A stretch of 24,286 nucleotides of DNA from Bacillota bacterium. GTDB lineage: Bacteria > Bacillota > Clostridia > Christensenellales > Aristaeellaceae. Positions 1 through 7,464 of this stretch are shown one piece after another. Below the pieces are notes generated by a model. It had not been told where the DNA came from. It did no database searches and was given only the letters and a program-made list of their open reading frames with translations. Position 1 is the first letter of the stretch, and each line of letters starts with the position of its first letter. The stretch lies in assembly GCA_023415715.1 (NCBI GenBank), contig JAEZJP010000029.1, forward strand, positions 1 to 24,286. The letters are read 5' to 3'. The position numbers and the translations under genes are program-made.

Positions 1-333
1 CTGGGTGCGGCGGCCTACCCGCTGATTGAGCTTATGTGGCGGGGCCGGACGGCTCCCTCCATGTCGGTTGCCGGCGGCACGGGAATGTATATGCTCAGCC
101 GCCTGAGTAGAAAGATGGCCGGGCGGCCCATGTGGCAAAAATGCCTGGCGGGCGGCGCAGCGTTGACCGCATTGGAATATGTGATGGGCCGTACGGTAAA
201 CAGCCATCATCAGATATGGGATTACTCCCGGCTGCCGCTGCACATGAAAGGCCAAATATGTCCCCAGTACGCGGCGTTATGGAGCCTGTTGTCCCTGCCT
301 GCCTATATGCTGGCAAGCCGGATCCGGCACTGA
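1..333 (+). CDS. CmpB-like membrane protein (putative ABC transporter type IV), 5'-truncated
   Basis: The reading frame is open from the first base of the window, so the start lies upstream; the ATG at 34 is probably internal because the residues before it (LGAAAYPLIEL) fit the family. The visible part is hydrophobic and ends with the segment IWDYSRLPLHMKGQICP followed by a final membrane helix. That WDYS..P....GQIC pattern is characteristic of the CmpB-like family (PF06541), small polytopic membrane proteins of Bacillota annotated as putative ABC-transporter components although their function is not established. It is convergent with the amino-acid transporter operon and separated from it by a hairpin terminator. 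Family assignment is from remembered motifs; function is unknown. Confidence 0.7.
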   Translation: MGAAAYPLIELMWRGRTAPSMSVAGGTGMYMLSRLSRKMAGRPMWQKCLAGGAALTALEYVMGRTVNSHHQIWDYSRLPLHMKGQICPQYAALWSLLSLPAYMLASRIRH

Positions 334-362
334 TGACGGCAGTATCATTTCATGGTAAAAGA

Positions 363-394
363 AAAGGGAGCGCGGTTTTAGCCTCGCTCCCTTT
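363..394. terminator. Bidirectional intrinsic terminator
   Basis: AAAGGGAGCG (363-372) pairs with CGCTCCCTTT (385-394) around a 12-nt loop. The A/T flanks give a short T-run on both strands. It lies between two convergent genes ending at 333 (plus) and 406 (minus), so it can serve both. Confidence 0.8.
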
Positions 395-405
395 GCATTT
401 TCGTA

Positions 406-1131
406 TTACCTGAGAACCTTGCTCAAAAACTCCTGCGTCCTTATGTTCTGCGGATGCCCGAACAGCTCCTGGGGGGTATTCTGCTCGGCGATCAACCCTT
501 CGTCCATGAACAGCACGCGACTGGACACTTCCCTGGCAAACCCCATCTCATGGGTGACGATGATGCTTGTCATGCCATTTTTTACCAAGTCCTGGATAAC
601 CACCAGCACCTCGCCCACCATTTCCGGGTCCAACGCGCTGGTAGGCTCGTCAAAGAGCATTACTTCCGGCTCCATGGCCAGAGCGCGAACGATGGCCAGC
701 CGCTGCTTCTGCCCGCCGGAAAGGCGCTTTGGATGCTCATTGATCTTATCCAAAAGCCCCACACGCTGGAGAAGTTCGCGTGCGGACTCCTCCATCTCCG
801 CCTTGCCTTTTCTGCCCGTCAAAACAGGTGCCAGGGTAATGTTGTCTTTCACTGTCAGGTGCGGGAAGATGTTAAAATGCTGGAACACCATGCCCATCTT
901 CTGCCGGTGAAGGTCTACGTTGACGCCCTTTTGGGTCAAGTCGACTCCTTCGAAGATCACCTGCCCCTTTGTGGGCTTTTCCAATAGGTTCAGGCACCGC
1001 AAAAAGGTGGATTTCCCCGAGCCGGAAGGCCCGATAATGGAGATGACCTCCCCTTTTTCAATCCGTTCGGTGATCCCTTTGAGCACTTGAAGCTCACCGA
1101 AAGCCTTATGCAGATTACGTACCTCAATCAC
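406..1131 (-). CDS. glnQ: Polar amino-acid ABC transporter ATP-binding protein (GlnQ type)
   Basis: This is the cytoplasmic ATPase that drives an amino-acid importer. In its 241 residues one sees the Walker A motif GPSGSGKST (34-42), the Q-loop glutamine at about 84, the signature LSGGQKQR (137-144), Walker B VMLFDEPTSALDPE (from 157) and the switch histidine at 194. Length and motifs match the GlnQ/HisP/ArtP family. Translation starts at GTG (1129-1131), preceded by GGAGG, and overlaps the end of the permease gene by 8 bp, implying translational coupling. It is the last gene of a four-gene minus-strand operon and runs into the terminator at 363-394. Substrate class is inferred from family and from the neighbouring aminotransferase; the exact amino acid is unknown. 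Confidence 0.93.
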   Translation of the reverse strand: MIEVRNLHKAFGELQVLKGITERIEKGEVISIIGPSGSGKSTFLRCLNLLEKPTKGQVIFEGVDLTQKGVNVDLHRQKMGMVFQHFNIFPHLTVKDNITLAPVLTGRKGKAEMEESARELLQRVGLLDKINEHPKRLSGGQKQRLAIVRALAMEPEVMLFDEPTSALDPEMVGEVLVVIQDLVKNGMTSIIVTHEMGFAREVSSRVLFMDEGLIAEQNTPQELFGHPQNIRTQEFLSKVLR

Positions 1132-1801
1132 TGGCTTTCAGCCTCCTTTCCAGCACGGCGACGGCCTTGCTCAGTGTAAACGTCAATATAAAGTAGATGA
1201 TACCTATCACGATCAGGGGTTCCAGCACCAGGTACATGACGCCCTTGATGTTGTTGTAGGCCGTCATCAGGTCTCCCACAAAGAAGGTGGAGGCCAGGGA
1301 CGTTTCCTTGATCACGGTAACGAACTCATTGCACAGCGCGGGCAGGATGTTTTTGATGGCCTGGGGAAAAACGATGTGGGTCATAGTCTGGCGGGAACTG
1401 AGCCCCAGGGATCTGGCCGCCTCTGTTTGCCCGTTATCCACGGCCTGGATGCCGGCGCGGATGATCTCGCTCACGTACCCTGCGGAGTTTAGGACCAGTG
1501 CGACGGTCACGTTGAAGAAGTTGGCGTTTTTCAAAACCGGGATCAGCGCCGGGAGCAGGAACGCGAAAACATACAGCTGCAACAGGAGCGGCGTACCCCG
1601 GATGATCTCCGTATACGCGATGGCGAACCACCGGAAAGGCGCGATCTTCGACCGCCGCAAAAGCGCCACCAGGGAGCCAAGAACAGTCCCCAGCAAGACG
1701 GTGATCAAAGACAGGAGCAGGGTGTACCCTACGCCTTTTAAAAACAACCCCGGAAATCTTTCGATCACCTTGAAAATGTTTGGTATCATGTTGGTAAACA
1801 A
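1124..1801 (-). CDS. Polar amino-acid ABC transporter permease (GlnP/HisM type)
   Basis: This is an integral membrane permease of a polar amino-acid importer, 225 residues with several hydrophobic helices. It shows the early GVGYTLLLSL and IIRGTPLLLQLY segments typical of the family, and the EAARSLGLSSRQTMTHIVFPQAIKNILPAL cytoplasmic loop that docks with the ATPase (EAA loop). Two starts compete: TTG at 1799-1801 has a G-rich Shine-Dalgarno (1809-1815) seven bases upstream and is used here; ATG at 1787-1789 would give an ATGA overlap with the preceding stop. Either way the gene overlaps the dehydrogenase upstream and the ATPase downstream. The cognate binding protein is encoded divergently at 4343-5185. 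Confidence 0.92.
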   Translation of the reverse strand: MFTNMIPNIFKVIERFPGLFLKGVGYTLLLSLITVLLGTVLGSLVALLRRSKIAPFRWFAIAYTEIIRGTPLLLQLYVFAFLLPALIPVLKNANFFNVTVALVLNSAGYVSEIIRAGIQAVDNGQTEAARSLGLSSRQTMTHIVFPQAIKNILPALCNEFVTVIKETSLASTFFVGDLMTAYNNIKGVMYLVLEPLIVIGIIYFILTFTLSKAVAVLERRLKASD

Positions 1802-2919
1802 TCCGGCGCCCCCCTATCAAATCCGCATGATCCGTACCGATCTTCCAATTTTTTAACCGCTTCCAACACCATCTGCCCTGTCACCTGATAAGGCAGGTGC
1901 CTCATGTCCGGCTGGCCCGCAACTGTGCCCAGCGCATTGAGAAATACCGGTGACGCCGTATCCACGCCCATGGATTTCAGGCTCACGGGAATGCCCAAAG
2001 ACACGAGGAAGCGGAACACTTCCGATGCTTTCTCCGCCTGTCCGTCCATATAGAGCTGCACAAGCACCCCATATGCCACGAAATCCCCGTGTAGGCAGCC
2101 GTGGGCGATTTCGGGTAGCGGCTCCAAAGCGTAGTATAGCGAGTGGGCCAGCGCGCCGTTGTAGCATTCCTTCACCAGCAACGACACAAGCCCGGTGCTG
2201 ACGATGTTGGACAAAATCGCATCGCGAAGGGCCTGGCTGTCCACATTGCTTTCGCAATCCCGCAGCGCCTGTGCACCCACCGCAAGCAGCGGCTCGTAAC
2301 ACGTTCGGCTGACGGCAATGCCAAGGGTATCCCGATAGCCCAGCACGTCGCCACGGGCGGAAAAGGTGCTCTCAAAGTGCTTGGCGATGGCATCCCCCAT
2401 GCCGGCGCGAAGATACTTGGCGGGGGCTGACGCGATGATGCCGGTGTGGATCAGCGCATGTGCCGGAGGCGTTTTGAGGAAAAGGAACTGATCAAACGAT
2501 CCGTCTTCATGATACATCACTGACAGCGCCGTCACTGCGGCGCAAGTGGCAGCGATGGTGGGCAGCGTGATCACCGGAAGGCCTGCAAAATGTGCGCAGG
2601 CCTTGGCGGTATCCAATGCCTTGCCACCGCCCATGCCTGCGATCACCTGGGCGTTCAACCCCTTCGCCCTTTCGGCCAGGGTCTTTGCATCGGCGATGGT
2701 GCAGCATCCCTTATACGTCACAACTTCGGCAAGCTGGTATGACGTTTGATCCAGCGCCTGCAAAAGGGCCTTTTGCCCGGCCGCAAGAGCCTTTTCCCCG
2801 CCGATCAGAAGGATGCGCACGGGCGTGGGAAAAGCAAACCTCAAAGCGCCATACGCATCCGGCCCGATTGCATAGCTGGGCAGGATGACGCTGTTCGTTT
2901 CCTGGATGTCCCTAGCCAT
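1786..2919 (-). CDS. GldA-family iron-type dehydrogenase, probable 2-oxoacid reductase (HcxA-like)
   Basis: This cytoplasmic NAD(P)-dependent dehydrogenase belongs to the glycerol dehydrogenase/iron-containing alcohol dehydrogenase family (377 residues, normal length). Visible are the dinucleotide-binding GMGGGKALDTAK (95-106), an SAPAKYLRAGMGDAIAKHFE block with the metal-ligand aspartate at about 176, and the likely metal histidines at about 259 (ALAHS) and 277 (CLHGDF). The gene starts immediately after the stop of the aminotransferase, with GGAGGT (2924-2929) inside that gene as ribosome binding site. Partnership with an aminotransferase recalls E. coli HcxA (YbdH) beside the methionine aminotransferase YbdL, so reduction of 2-oxoacids to 2-hydroxyacids is the favoured role. 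Plain glycerol dehydrogenase activity is the alternative. Family is secure, substrate is inference. Confidence 0.85.
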   Translation of the reverse strand: MARDIQETNSVILPSYAIGPDAYGALRFAFPTPVRILLIGGEKALAAGQKALLQALDQTSYQLAEVVTYKGCCTIADAKTLAERAKGLNAQVIAGMGGGKALDTAKACAHFAGLPVITLPTIAATCAAVTALSVMYHEDGSFDQFLFLKTPPAHALIHTGIIASAPAKYLRAGMGDAIAKHFESTFSARGDVLGYRDTLGIAVSRTCYEPLLAVGAQALRDCESNVDSQALRDAILSNIVSTGLVSLLVKECYNGALAHSLYYALEPLPEIAHGCLHGDFVAYGVLVQLYMDGQAEKASEVFRFLVSLGIPVSLKSMGVDTASPVFLNALGTVAGQPDMRHLPYQVTGQMVLEAVKKLEDRYGSCGFDRGAPDCLPT

Positions 2920-4092
2920 TTATACCTCCGAAAGCTTCGCCAACCGGCGCAGCGCCTCTTGAAGCGTCGCCTTTTCCCTGGCAAAATGCAGCCGGATCAA
3001 GTGGTTCACAGGCTCTCTGAAAAAACTGGAGCCCGGCACGGCGGCCACGCCGATATTTTTAATCATCCACTCGCAGAACTTCAAATCAGACCAGCCCTGG
3101 AACTGCTCCTTTTGAAGGAACCGGGAGATGTCCACCATCACAAAGTATGAACCCTGGGGCACGGTATGCTCAAGGCCCAGGTCGTCAAGCCCCTGCAAGA
3201 AGTAATTTCGCTTTTCGGTGTAGATCTGTTTCAAGCCCTCATAATAGTCTTGGCTCATCATAAGCCCCGCCACCGCCGCGGCCTGCAGCGGTGCAGCCGC
3301 CCCCACCGTCAGGAAATCGTGCACCTTCTTGGCACATTCGATCACCGCCTCCGGCCCGATCAAATACCCAAGCCTCCAACCGGTGATGGAGTAGGTCTTG
3401 GATAGGGAGCTGCAGGTGATGGTACGGTCATATAGCCCCGGCAGCGACGCGGCGCACACATGCTTCCATGGATCGTAGACGATGTGCTCGTACACCTCGT
3501 CGGTGATGATGAAGGCATCGTGGCGCTGGGCCAGCTGCCCGATGTACATAAGCTCTTCATATGTAAACACCTTGCCACAGGGGTTGGAAGGATTGCAGAC
3601 GATGATAGCCTTGGGGCCTTGCAGGAAGGCATCTTCCAGCACTTTTTTGTCAAACTTGAAATCCGGCGGCGTCAGGGGAACGAAAATCGGCTCCGCCCCT
3701 GACAAGATGGCATCGGCCCCATAATTTTCATAAAAGGGGGAAAACACGATCACCTTATCGCCGGGGTTGCACACCGTCATCATGGCGCTCATCATGGCCT
3801 CGGTACCGCCGCAGGTCACCACGATTTCCTTCTCCGGGTCAATCTCCCGGCCGATGGCTGCGCCCTGCTTTTGTGCCAGGGCCTGACGGAAATCCTGTGC
3901 GCCGAAGGTGATGGAATATTGATGCGGCCCTTCCCCGGCGATGTCTCGAAGGGCATCGGTGATGGGTTTGGGCGGCGGAAAATCGGGGAAACCCTGGGAG
4001 AGGTTAATGGCGCCGAATTCATCGCTGATGCGGGTCATGCGGCGGATCACGGAATCGGTAAACGTTTGTACCCGGTGGCTGAGTTCTGGCAT
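2920..4092 (-). CDS. PLP-dependent class I/II aminotransferase
   Basis: This is a fold-type I aminotransferase of 390 residues that moves the amino group of an amino acid onto a 2-oxoacid in the cytoplasm. Visible are the N-terminal INLSQGFPDF, the cofactor-contacting NPSNPCGK (167-174), the DEVYEH segment with Asp198, the lysine that should bind pyridoxal phosphate at 232 (SSLSKTYSITGWRLGY), and a C-terminal LIRLHFA containing the likely carboxylate-binding arginine. The N-terminal motif resembles aromatic/methionine aminotransferases of the YbdL/kynurenine aminotransferase kind. The ATG at 4090-4092 has GAGGAG (4101-4106) eight bases upstream. It heads the operon that continues with the HcxA-like reductase and the amino-acid permease and ATPase, so its product oxoacid probably feeds the reductase. 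Substrate is not determined. Confidence 0.92.
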   Translation of the reverse strand: MPELSHRVQTFTDSVIRRMTRISDEFGAINLSQGFPDFPPPKPITDALRDIAGEGPHQYSITFGAQDFRQALAQKQGAAIGREIDPEKEIVVTCGGTEAMMSAMMTVCNPGDKVIVFSPFYENYGADAILSGAEPIFVPLTPPDFKFDKKVLEDAFLQGPKAIIVCNPSNPCGKVFTYEELMYIGQLAQRHDAFIITDEVYEHIVYDPWKHVCAASLPGLYDRTITCSSLSKTYSITGWRLGYLIGPEAVIECAKKVHDFLTVGAAAPLQAAAVAGLMMSQDYYEGLKQIYTEKRNYFLQGLDDLGLEHTVPQGSYFVMVDISRFLQKEQFQGWSDLKFCEWMIKNIGVAAVPGSSFFREPVNHLIRLHFAREKATLQEALRRLAKLSEV

Positions 4093-4110
4093 GTCGCTGG
4101 CTCCTCAATT

Positions 4111-4174
4111 GTATAATTCTGTGAATATTCAGTATAACACGCTATAGTATAACATAGCCACCCCCATTTGTATA
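4111..4174 (-). promoter_or_regulatory. Candidate promoter and repeated motif upstream of the aminotransferase operon
   Basis: Read on the minus strand, TATACA (4169-4174) and TATACT (4146-4151) are 17 bp apart and fit a sigma-A promoter moderately well. On the plus strand AGTATAAC occurs twice (4131-4138, 4146-4153), and a related GTATAA lies at 4111-4116. GCTAT (4141-4145) and ATAGC (4154-4158) form an inverted repeat around the second copy. These may be alternative -10 boxes or a regulator site; the sequence alone does not decide. Confidence 0.4.
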
Positions 4175-4278
4175 GAAGCGATACAGGATTTTTTCCTTTA
4201 GGATTTCTATGCTTCTTTGCGCTTTGGAACGCAGGCGCACGCTTGAAAAGAAAATGCATAAATTTTCATCATTCTGTA

Positions 4279-4307
4279 TTGACATTTACTTACCGCGGGT
4301 ATACAAT
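4279..4307 (+). promoter_or_regulatory. Sigma-A promoter of the binding-protein operon
   Basis: TTGACA (4279-4284) and TACAAT (4302-4307) are separated by exactly 17 bp, close to the ideal housekeeping promoter. Transcription would begin near 4314, giving a leader of about 30 bases, too short for a riboswitch. The binding-protein gene begins at 4343. Confidence 0.82.
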
Positions 4308-4342
4308 GGGGCACATCAAAGATGCAAGGAGGAACCCTCTCG

Positions 4343-5185
4343 ATGAAAAAACTACTTTGTGTATGCATGGTTCTGGCCATGATTCTTTCCGCCGCCACAG
4401 CCCTGGCTTCCACTCCCTTAAGCCGTCTGGAGAAGATCAAGGCCGACGGCAAGATCAGCGTCGCCACATCCCCCGACTACCCTCCCTATGAGTTCCTGGA
4501 CTTAAGCGGCAACCCCGTGGGCGCCGACATCGACTTTGCCAAGTACATTGCCGAGAAACTGGGTGTCGAACTGGTGCTGCAGCCCATGACCTTTGACGCC
4601 GTGCTGGCCGCCATCGGCACCGGCAGCGCCGACTTGGCCATCGCAGGGCTCACCTATAAAGAAGAGCGCACCGCTTCCATGGACTTTTCCGATCCTTATT
4701 TCAACGACGGCAACCAGGTGATCGTCATCCGTAAGGAAGACGCCGAGACCATCAAGACCCTGACCGACTTCAAAGGCAAGTCCGTGGCCGCGCAGAACGC
4801 TTCCTTGCAGCAGTCCCTGGTCCAGGAGCAGCTGAAAGAGTCCACGTTGGCTCAGATCACCCAGATCGATGAAGGCATCCTGCTGCTCAAGTCCAAACAA
4901 GCCGATGGCATCGCCTTGGCCGCTGTCGTGGCCGAACCCTTGGTAGCAAACAATCCCGACCTGGCCATCTGCGAGACTCCTTTCGACTACGCGCCCGCTG
5001 GTGCTCTTGTGGCCGTCGTCAAGGGAGAAGATGAACTCCTGGCCGCCATCAACGAGGCCATCGCGGAAGTAACCGGCGAAAACGGGCTGTACGTGCAGTG
5101 GATCAACAACGCCAACGCCCTGAACGCCCAGCTTGCCTCCGGAGCCGCCCCCGCCGCGGAAGCTACCGCCACCCCGAATCCGTAA
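4343..5185 (+). CDS. Polar amino-acid ABC transporter substrate-binding protein
   Basis: This exported protein captures amino acids for the GlnP/GlnQ-type importer encoded divergently. The start at 4343 is chosen because AAGGAGG (4326-4332) lies at good spacing and the protein then begins with a signal peptide, MKKLLCVCMVLAMILSAATALA, with an ALA/S signal peptidase I-like site near 22. The mature part shows the type 2 periplasmic-binding-protein (PF00497) pattern: SVATSPDYPPYEFLD, VGADIDFAKYIAEKLG, DLAIAGLTYKEERTASMDFSDPYF. The mature start has no lipobox cysteine, although binding proteins of Gram-positives are normally lipoproteins. The C-terminus is a low-complexity Ala/Thr/Pro tail. The gene is followed by a strong hairpin and then the dehydrogenase gene. 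Confidence 0.92.
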   Translation: MKKLLCVCMVLAMILSAATALASTPLSRLEKIKADGKISVATSPDYPPYEFLDLSGNPVGADIDFAKYIAEKLGVELVLQPMTFDAVLAAIGTGSADLAIAGLTYKEERTASMDFSDPYFNDGNQVIVIRKEDAETIKTLTDFKGKSVAAQNASLQQSLVQEQLKESTLAQITQIDEGILLLKSKQADGIALAAVVAEPLVANNPDLAICETPFDYAPAGALVAVVKGEDELLAAINEAIAEVTGENGLYVQWINNANALNAQLASGAAPAAEATATPNP

Positions 5186-5205
5186 GGCAAACATATAGCA
5201 ACAGC

Positions 5206-5240
5206 AGCTTGCCGCCGCGTATACGCGGCGGCAAGCTTTT
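5206..5240 (+). terminator. Strong hairpin with short U-tract between binding protein and dehydrogenase genes
   Basis: Positions 5206-5237 form a perfect 32-bp palindrome. It folds as a 14-bp GC-rich stem with a TATA loop and is followed by TTTT. It resembles an intrinsic terminator, but the U-run is short and the next gene starts 33 bp later with its own AAGGAG. Partial termination and protection of the upstream mRNA end are plausible roles. Confidence 0.75.
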
Positions 5241-5272
5241 CCTGTGCAATCTGCTGTTTTAAGGAGAATACC

Positions 5273-6199
5273 ATGCTTCCATCCGCAAAGATTGCTATCA
5301 TCGGAGCCGGCCATGTGGGCAGCCATGTAGCTTCCGAATGCATCCGCCTGGGGTTGGCCAAGGAAATTGCCCTGCTGGACAAGGACCGCTCAAAGGCCCG
5401 CGGCCACGCCGCCGACCTGCGGGACGCAACTGCATATTATTCAAACACAGTGCATGTTTATGAGGGACAGTATGATCAAATCGCCGACGCCGCTATTGCT
5501 GTGATGTGCGCCTGCGCCACAGGGTATGAAAGCTCCGACAGGCTGAAAGAGCTGGAACCGACCCTGAAAGTGGCCGACGATGTGATTGCGGGCCTTTTAA
5601 GCTGCGGCTTTCACGGCATGGTGATATCCATATCCAACCCATGTGATGTGATCGCTCAATACATTCAATTAAAAACCGGGCTTACCGTCATCGGCACGGG
5701 CACGGCGCTTGATTCCGCCCGCTTCAGGGTACTTTTGGCCCGTGCGCTTCAAGTGGACGTATCCTCCGTTCAGGGCTATTGCCTGGGCGAGCATGGCGAC
5801 AGCCAGGTGCCGGCCCTCAGCACCGTCACAGTGGGCGGGCTGCCTTTGAAAGCCATTATGAACTCCTATCCCGGCATCGATTTTGAATACATCAGCCGCA
5901 GCACGGTTACGGCCGGCTGGGATATTGTGATGGGCAAGGGCTGCACGGAGTTTGGCATCGGCTCCGCTGCGGCAAGGCTGATAAGAGCCATCCTGAATGA
6001 TGAACAGGCCATACTCCCCTGTTCCGTCATGCTGAAGGGCATCTATGGCGGGGACGGCATTTACGCCAGCGTGCCCTGCCTTGTGGGCAAAGCGGGAGCC
6101 GTTCCTATGCCGGAGTTTGCACTGGAGCAAAAGGAACAGATTGCGCTCACCCATAGTTTTCAGGTTATAAAAAGCCACCTGCCTGACGAAATAAAATAG
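5273..6199 (+). CDS. L-2-hydroxyacid dehydrogenase, L-hydroxyisocaproate/lactate dehydrogenase family
   Basis: This is a cytoplasmic NAD-dependent dehydrogenase (308 residues) that interconverts 2-oxoacids and L-2-hydroxyacids. Visible are the Rossmann glycines GAGHVG (11-16), Asp36 at the end of the second strand (NAD preference), the catalytic Arg90 region, SNPCDVI (121-127), LDSAR with Asp147 and the substrate-carboxylate Arg150, and GEHGDS with catalytic His174. The specificity loop (CACATGYESSDR) lacks the APQKPGETR of true lactate dehydrogenases and the arginine of malate dehydrogenases. This loop, with DRLKEL and CGFHGMVISISNP, more resembles L-2-hydroxyisocaproate dehydrogenase of lactobacilli. 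AAGGAG (5261-5266) precedes the ATG. It lies in the plus arm of the amino-acid locus, consistent with reduction of amino-acid-derived oxoacids. The exact substrate is inferred. Confidence 0.87.
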   Translation: MLPSAKIAIIGAGHVGSHVASECIRLGLAKEIALLDKDRSKARGHAADLRDATAYYSNTVHVYEGQYDQIADAAIAVMCACATGYESSDRLKELEPTLKVADDVIAGLLSCGFHGMVISISNPCDVIAQYIQLKTGLTVIGTGTALDSARFRVLLARALQVDVSSVQGYCLGEHGDSQVPALSTVTVGGLPLKAIMNSYPGIDFEYISRSTVTAGWDIVMGKGCTEFGIGSAAARLIRAILNDEQAILPCSVMLKGIYGGDGIYASVPCLVGKAGAVPMPEFALEQKEQIALTHSFQVIKSHLPDEIK

Positions 6200-6230
6200 A
6201 CATCATATAAAAGCGCGAAGGATGAGAAGT

Positions 6231-7331
6231 ATGCAAAGCTTATTGGAAACCTTAGAAAAGTATGTATCCCTGCCCAGCGGAACGTTGGACAGAGAGGACG
6301 TCACCGCCCTGGCCAAGGCAATCGCCGCGGATTTTGAAGCCTTGGGCATGGCTGTAGCGCTGATCCCCGGCACAAACATGGGCCCTGTGGTGGAGTGTTC
6401 TTTCGGCCATGGCAAAAAGCAGCTTATGCTGATGGGGCATATGGACACGGTGTTCCCCCGCGCCGAATGCCAGCCTTTTGAGATTGAGGGTGATATTGCC
6501 CGCGGCTCCGGCGTGTGCGACATGAAGGGCGGCATCGCCGTGATGCTCCACGCTTTAAAAAACGTGCTGCCCAAGGCTAACCAGGAAAAGTATACGGTCA
6601 AGGTGGTTTTGAACCCGGATGAGGAGGTTGGTTCCCCCGAAAGCTATCCCATCATCCTCAAGAACGCCCAAAACTCCTTTACCGCATTAAGCTTTGAGCC
6701 TGCCCGCAAAGGCGGCGCGCTCACCTGTGAAAGGAAGGGCGTTACCTCTTTCTTAATCCGCTGCACAGGCATACGCGGCCATTCCGGGGCAAATTACCTT
6801 AAGTGCGCCAGCGCCATACAGGAGCTTTGCCAAAGGATCAACGCCATCTATGAATTGAGGGACGACAGCCGGGACATTTCCGTGAACATCGGCGTTGTAC
6901 AGGGCGGCACGGCGGAAAACGTGGTGGCTGATGAAGCGGTGGCCCGCGGCGAGTTCCGCTACTATGACCAATCTTATAGGCAGGAACTGATGGATAAGCT
7001 CCTTGCAATTGTGAATGCTCCCGGCGTTCCGGGCACCACCACAACGCTTACCTGGGGCAATACCCACCCGGCGCTGAAGGCTACGGAGCAGAGTATGGAG
7101 CTTGTGAAGCTAGCCCAGAAGATTGCCGCGGAATACGGCGTTTCCCTTGGCGCAGAGAGTACCGGCGGCGCGGGTGATATATCCATCGCAGGCCTGGCAA
7201 ACATCCCTGTGCTGGACGGTTTCGGGCTGGAAGGGGACGGCATGCACACCACGCATGAATTCGCCTACATCAAAAACACCGAATTCAAGGTCACCCTGGC
7301 GGAGCGGATGATGCTGGAACTGCTTAAGTAA
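6231..7331 (+). CDS. M20-family metallocarboxypeptidase (glutamate carboxypeptidase/CPG2-like)
   Basis: This is a cytoplasmic di-zinc peptidase or amidase of 366 residues. Visible are metal ligands His70 in GHMDTVF with Asp72, bridging Asp97 in GVCDMKGG, catalytic base Glu131 and ligand Glu132 in NPDEEVGS, Glu156 in FEPAR, the dimerisation-domain histidine in GHSGA (about 184) and a late HTTHE. The FEPAR and VQGGTAENVVAD features resemble carboxypeptidase G2-like enzymes, which release a C-terminal amino acid, often glutamate, from acylated or peptide conjugates. The ATG at 6231 is preferred over the one at 6222 because GAAGGA lies about eight bases before it, whereas it abuts the earlier ATG. 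It is the last gene of the plus arm and ends at a strong terminator. It probably supplies free amino acids to the neighbouring transamination/reduction pair. Confidence 0.9.
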   Translation: MQSLLETLEKYVSLPSGTLDREDVTALAKAIAADFEALGMAVALIPGTNMGPVVECSFGHGKKQLMLMGHMDTVFPRAECQPFEIEGDIARGSGVCDMKGGIAVMLHALKNVLPKANQEKYTVKVVLNPDEEVGSPESYPIILKNAQNSFTALSFEPARKGGALTCERKGVTSFLIRCTGIRGHSGANYLKCASAIQELCQRINAIYELRDDSRDISVNIGVVQGGTAENVVADEAVARGEFRYYDQSYRQELMDKLLAIVNAPGVPGTTTTLTWGNTHPALKATEQSMELVKLAQKIAAEYGVSLGAESTGGAGDISIAGLANIPVLDGFGLEGDGMHTTHEFAYIKNTEFKVTLAERMMLELLK

Positions 7332-7350
7332 TAGCAAACATGTAACATGT

Positions 7351-7377
7351 AAAGGCCAGGCATATTGCCTGGCCTTT
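7351..7377 (+). terminator. Intrinsic terminator after the M20 peptidase gene
   Basis: AAAGGCCAGGC (7351-7361) pairs perfectly with GCCTGGCCTTT (7367-7377) around the loop ATATT. The stem is GC-rich with an A/T flank on each side, ending the plus-strand amino-acid operon. Confidence 0.88.
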
Positions 7378-7464
7378 ATATCTATGTCCTTATACACACT
7401 TCAATAAAACATAACATATGTTTTGTAGATAGAGGATGAAAATCTGTTCACGGTACGCAGGCAA

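Noticed and set aside
4093..4342. Riboswitch or T-box leader upstream of the amino-acid genes
   Set aside because: The plus-strand leader is only about 30 bases, and the minus-strand region shows no T-box sequence or SAM/lysine/glycine riboswitch core.
4502..5326. Antisense 274-codon frame over the amino-acid binding-protein gene
   Set aside because: The plus-strand gene has a signal peptide, family motifs, a strong promoter and ribosome binding site; the antisense frame has none of these.
5273..6199. Malate dehydrogenase
   Set aside because: The arginine expected in the specificity loop is missing and the loop resembles hydroxyisocaproate dehydrogenase instead.
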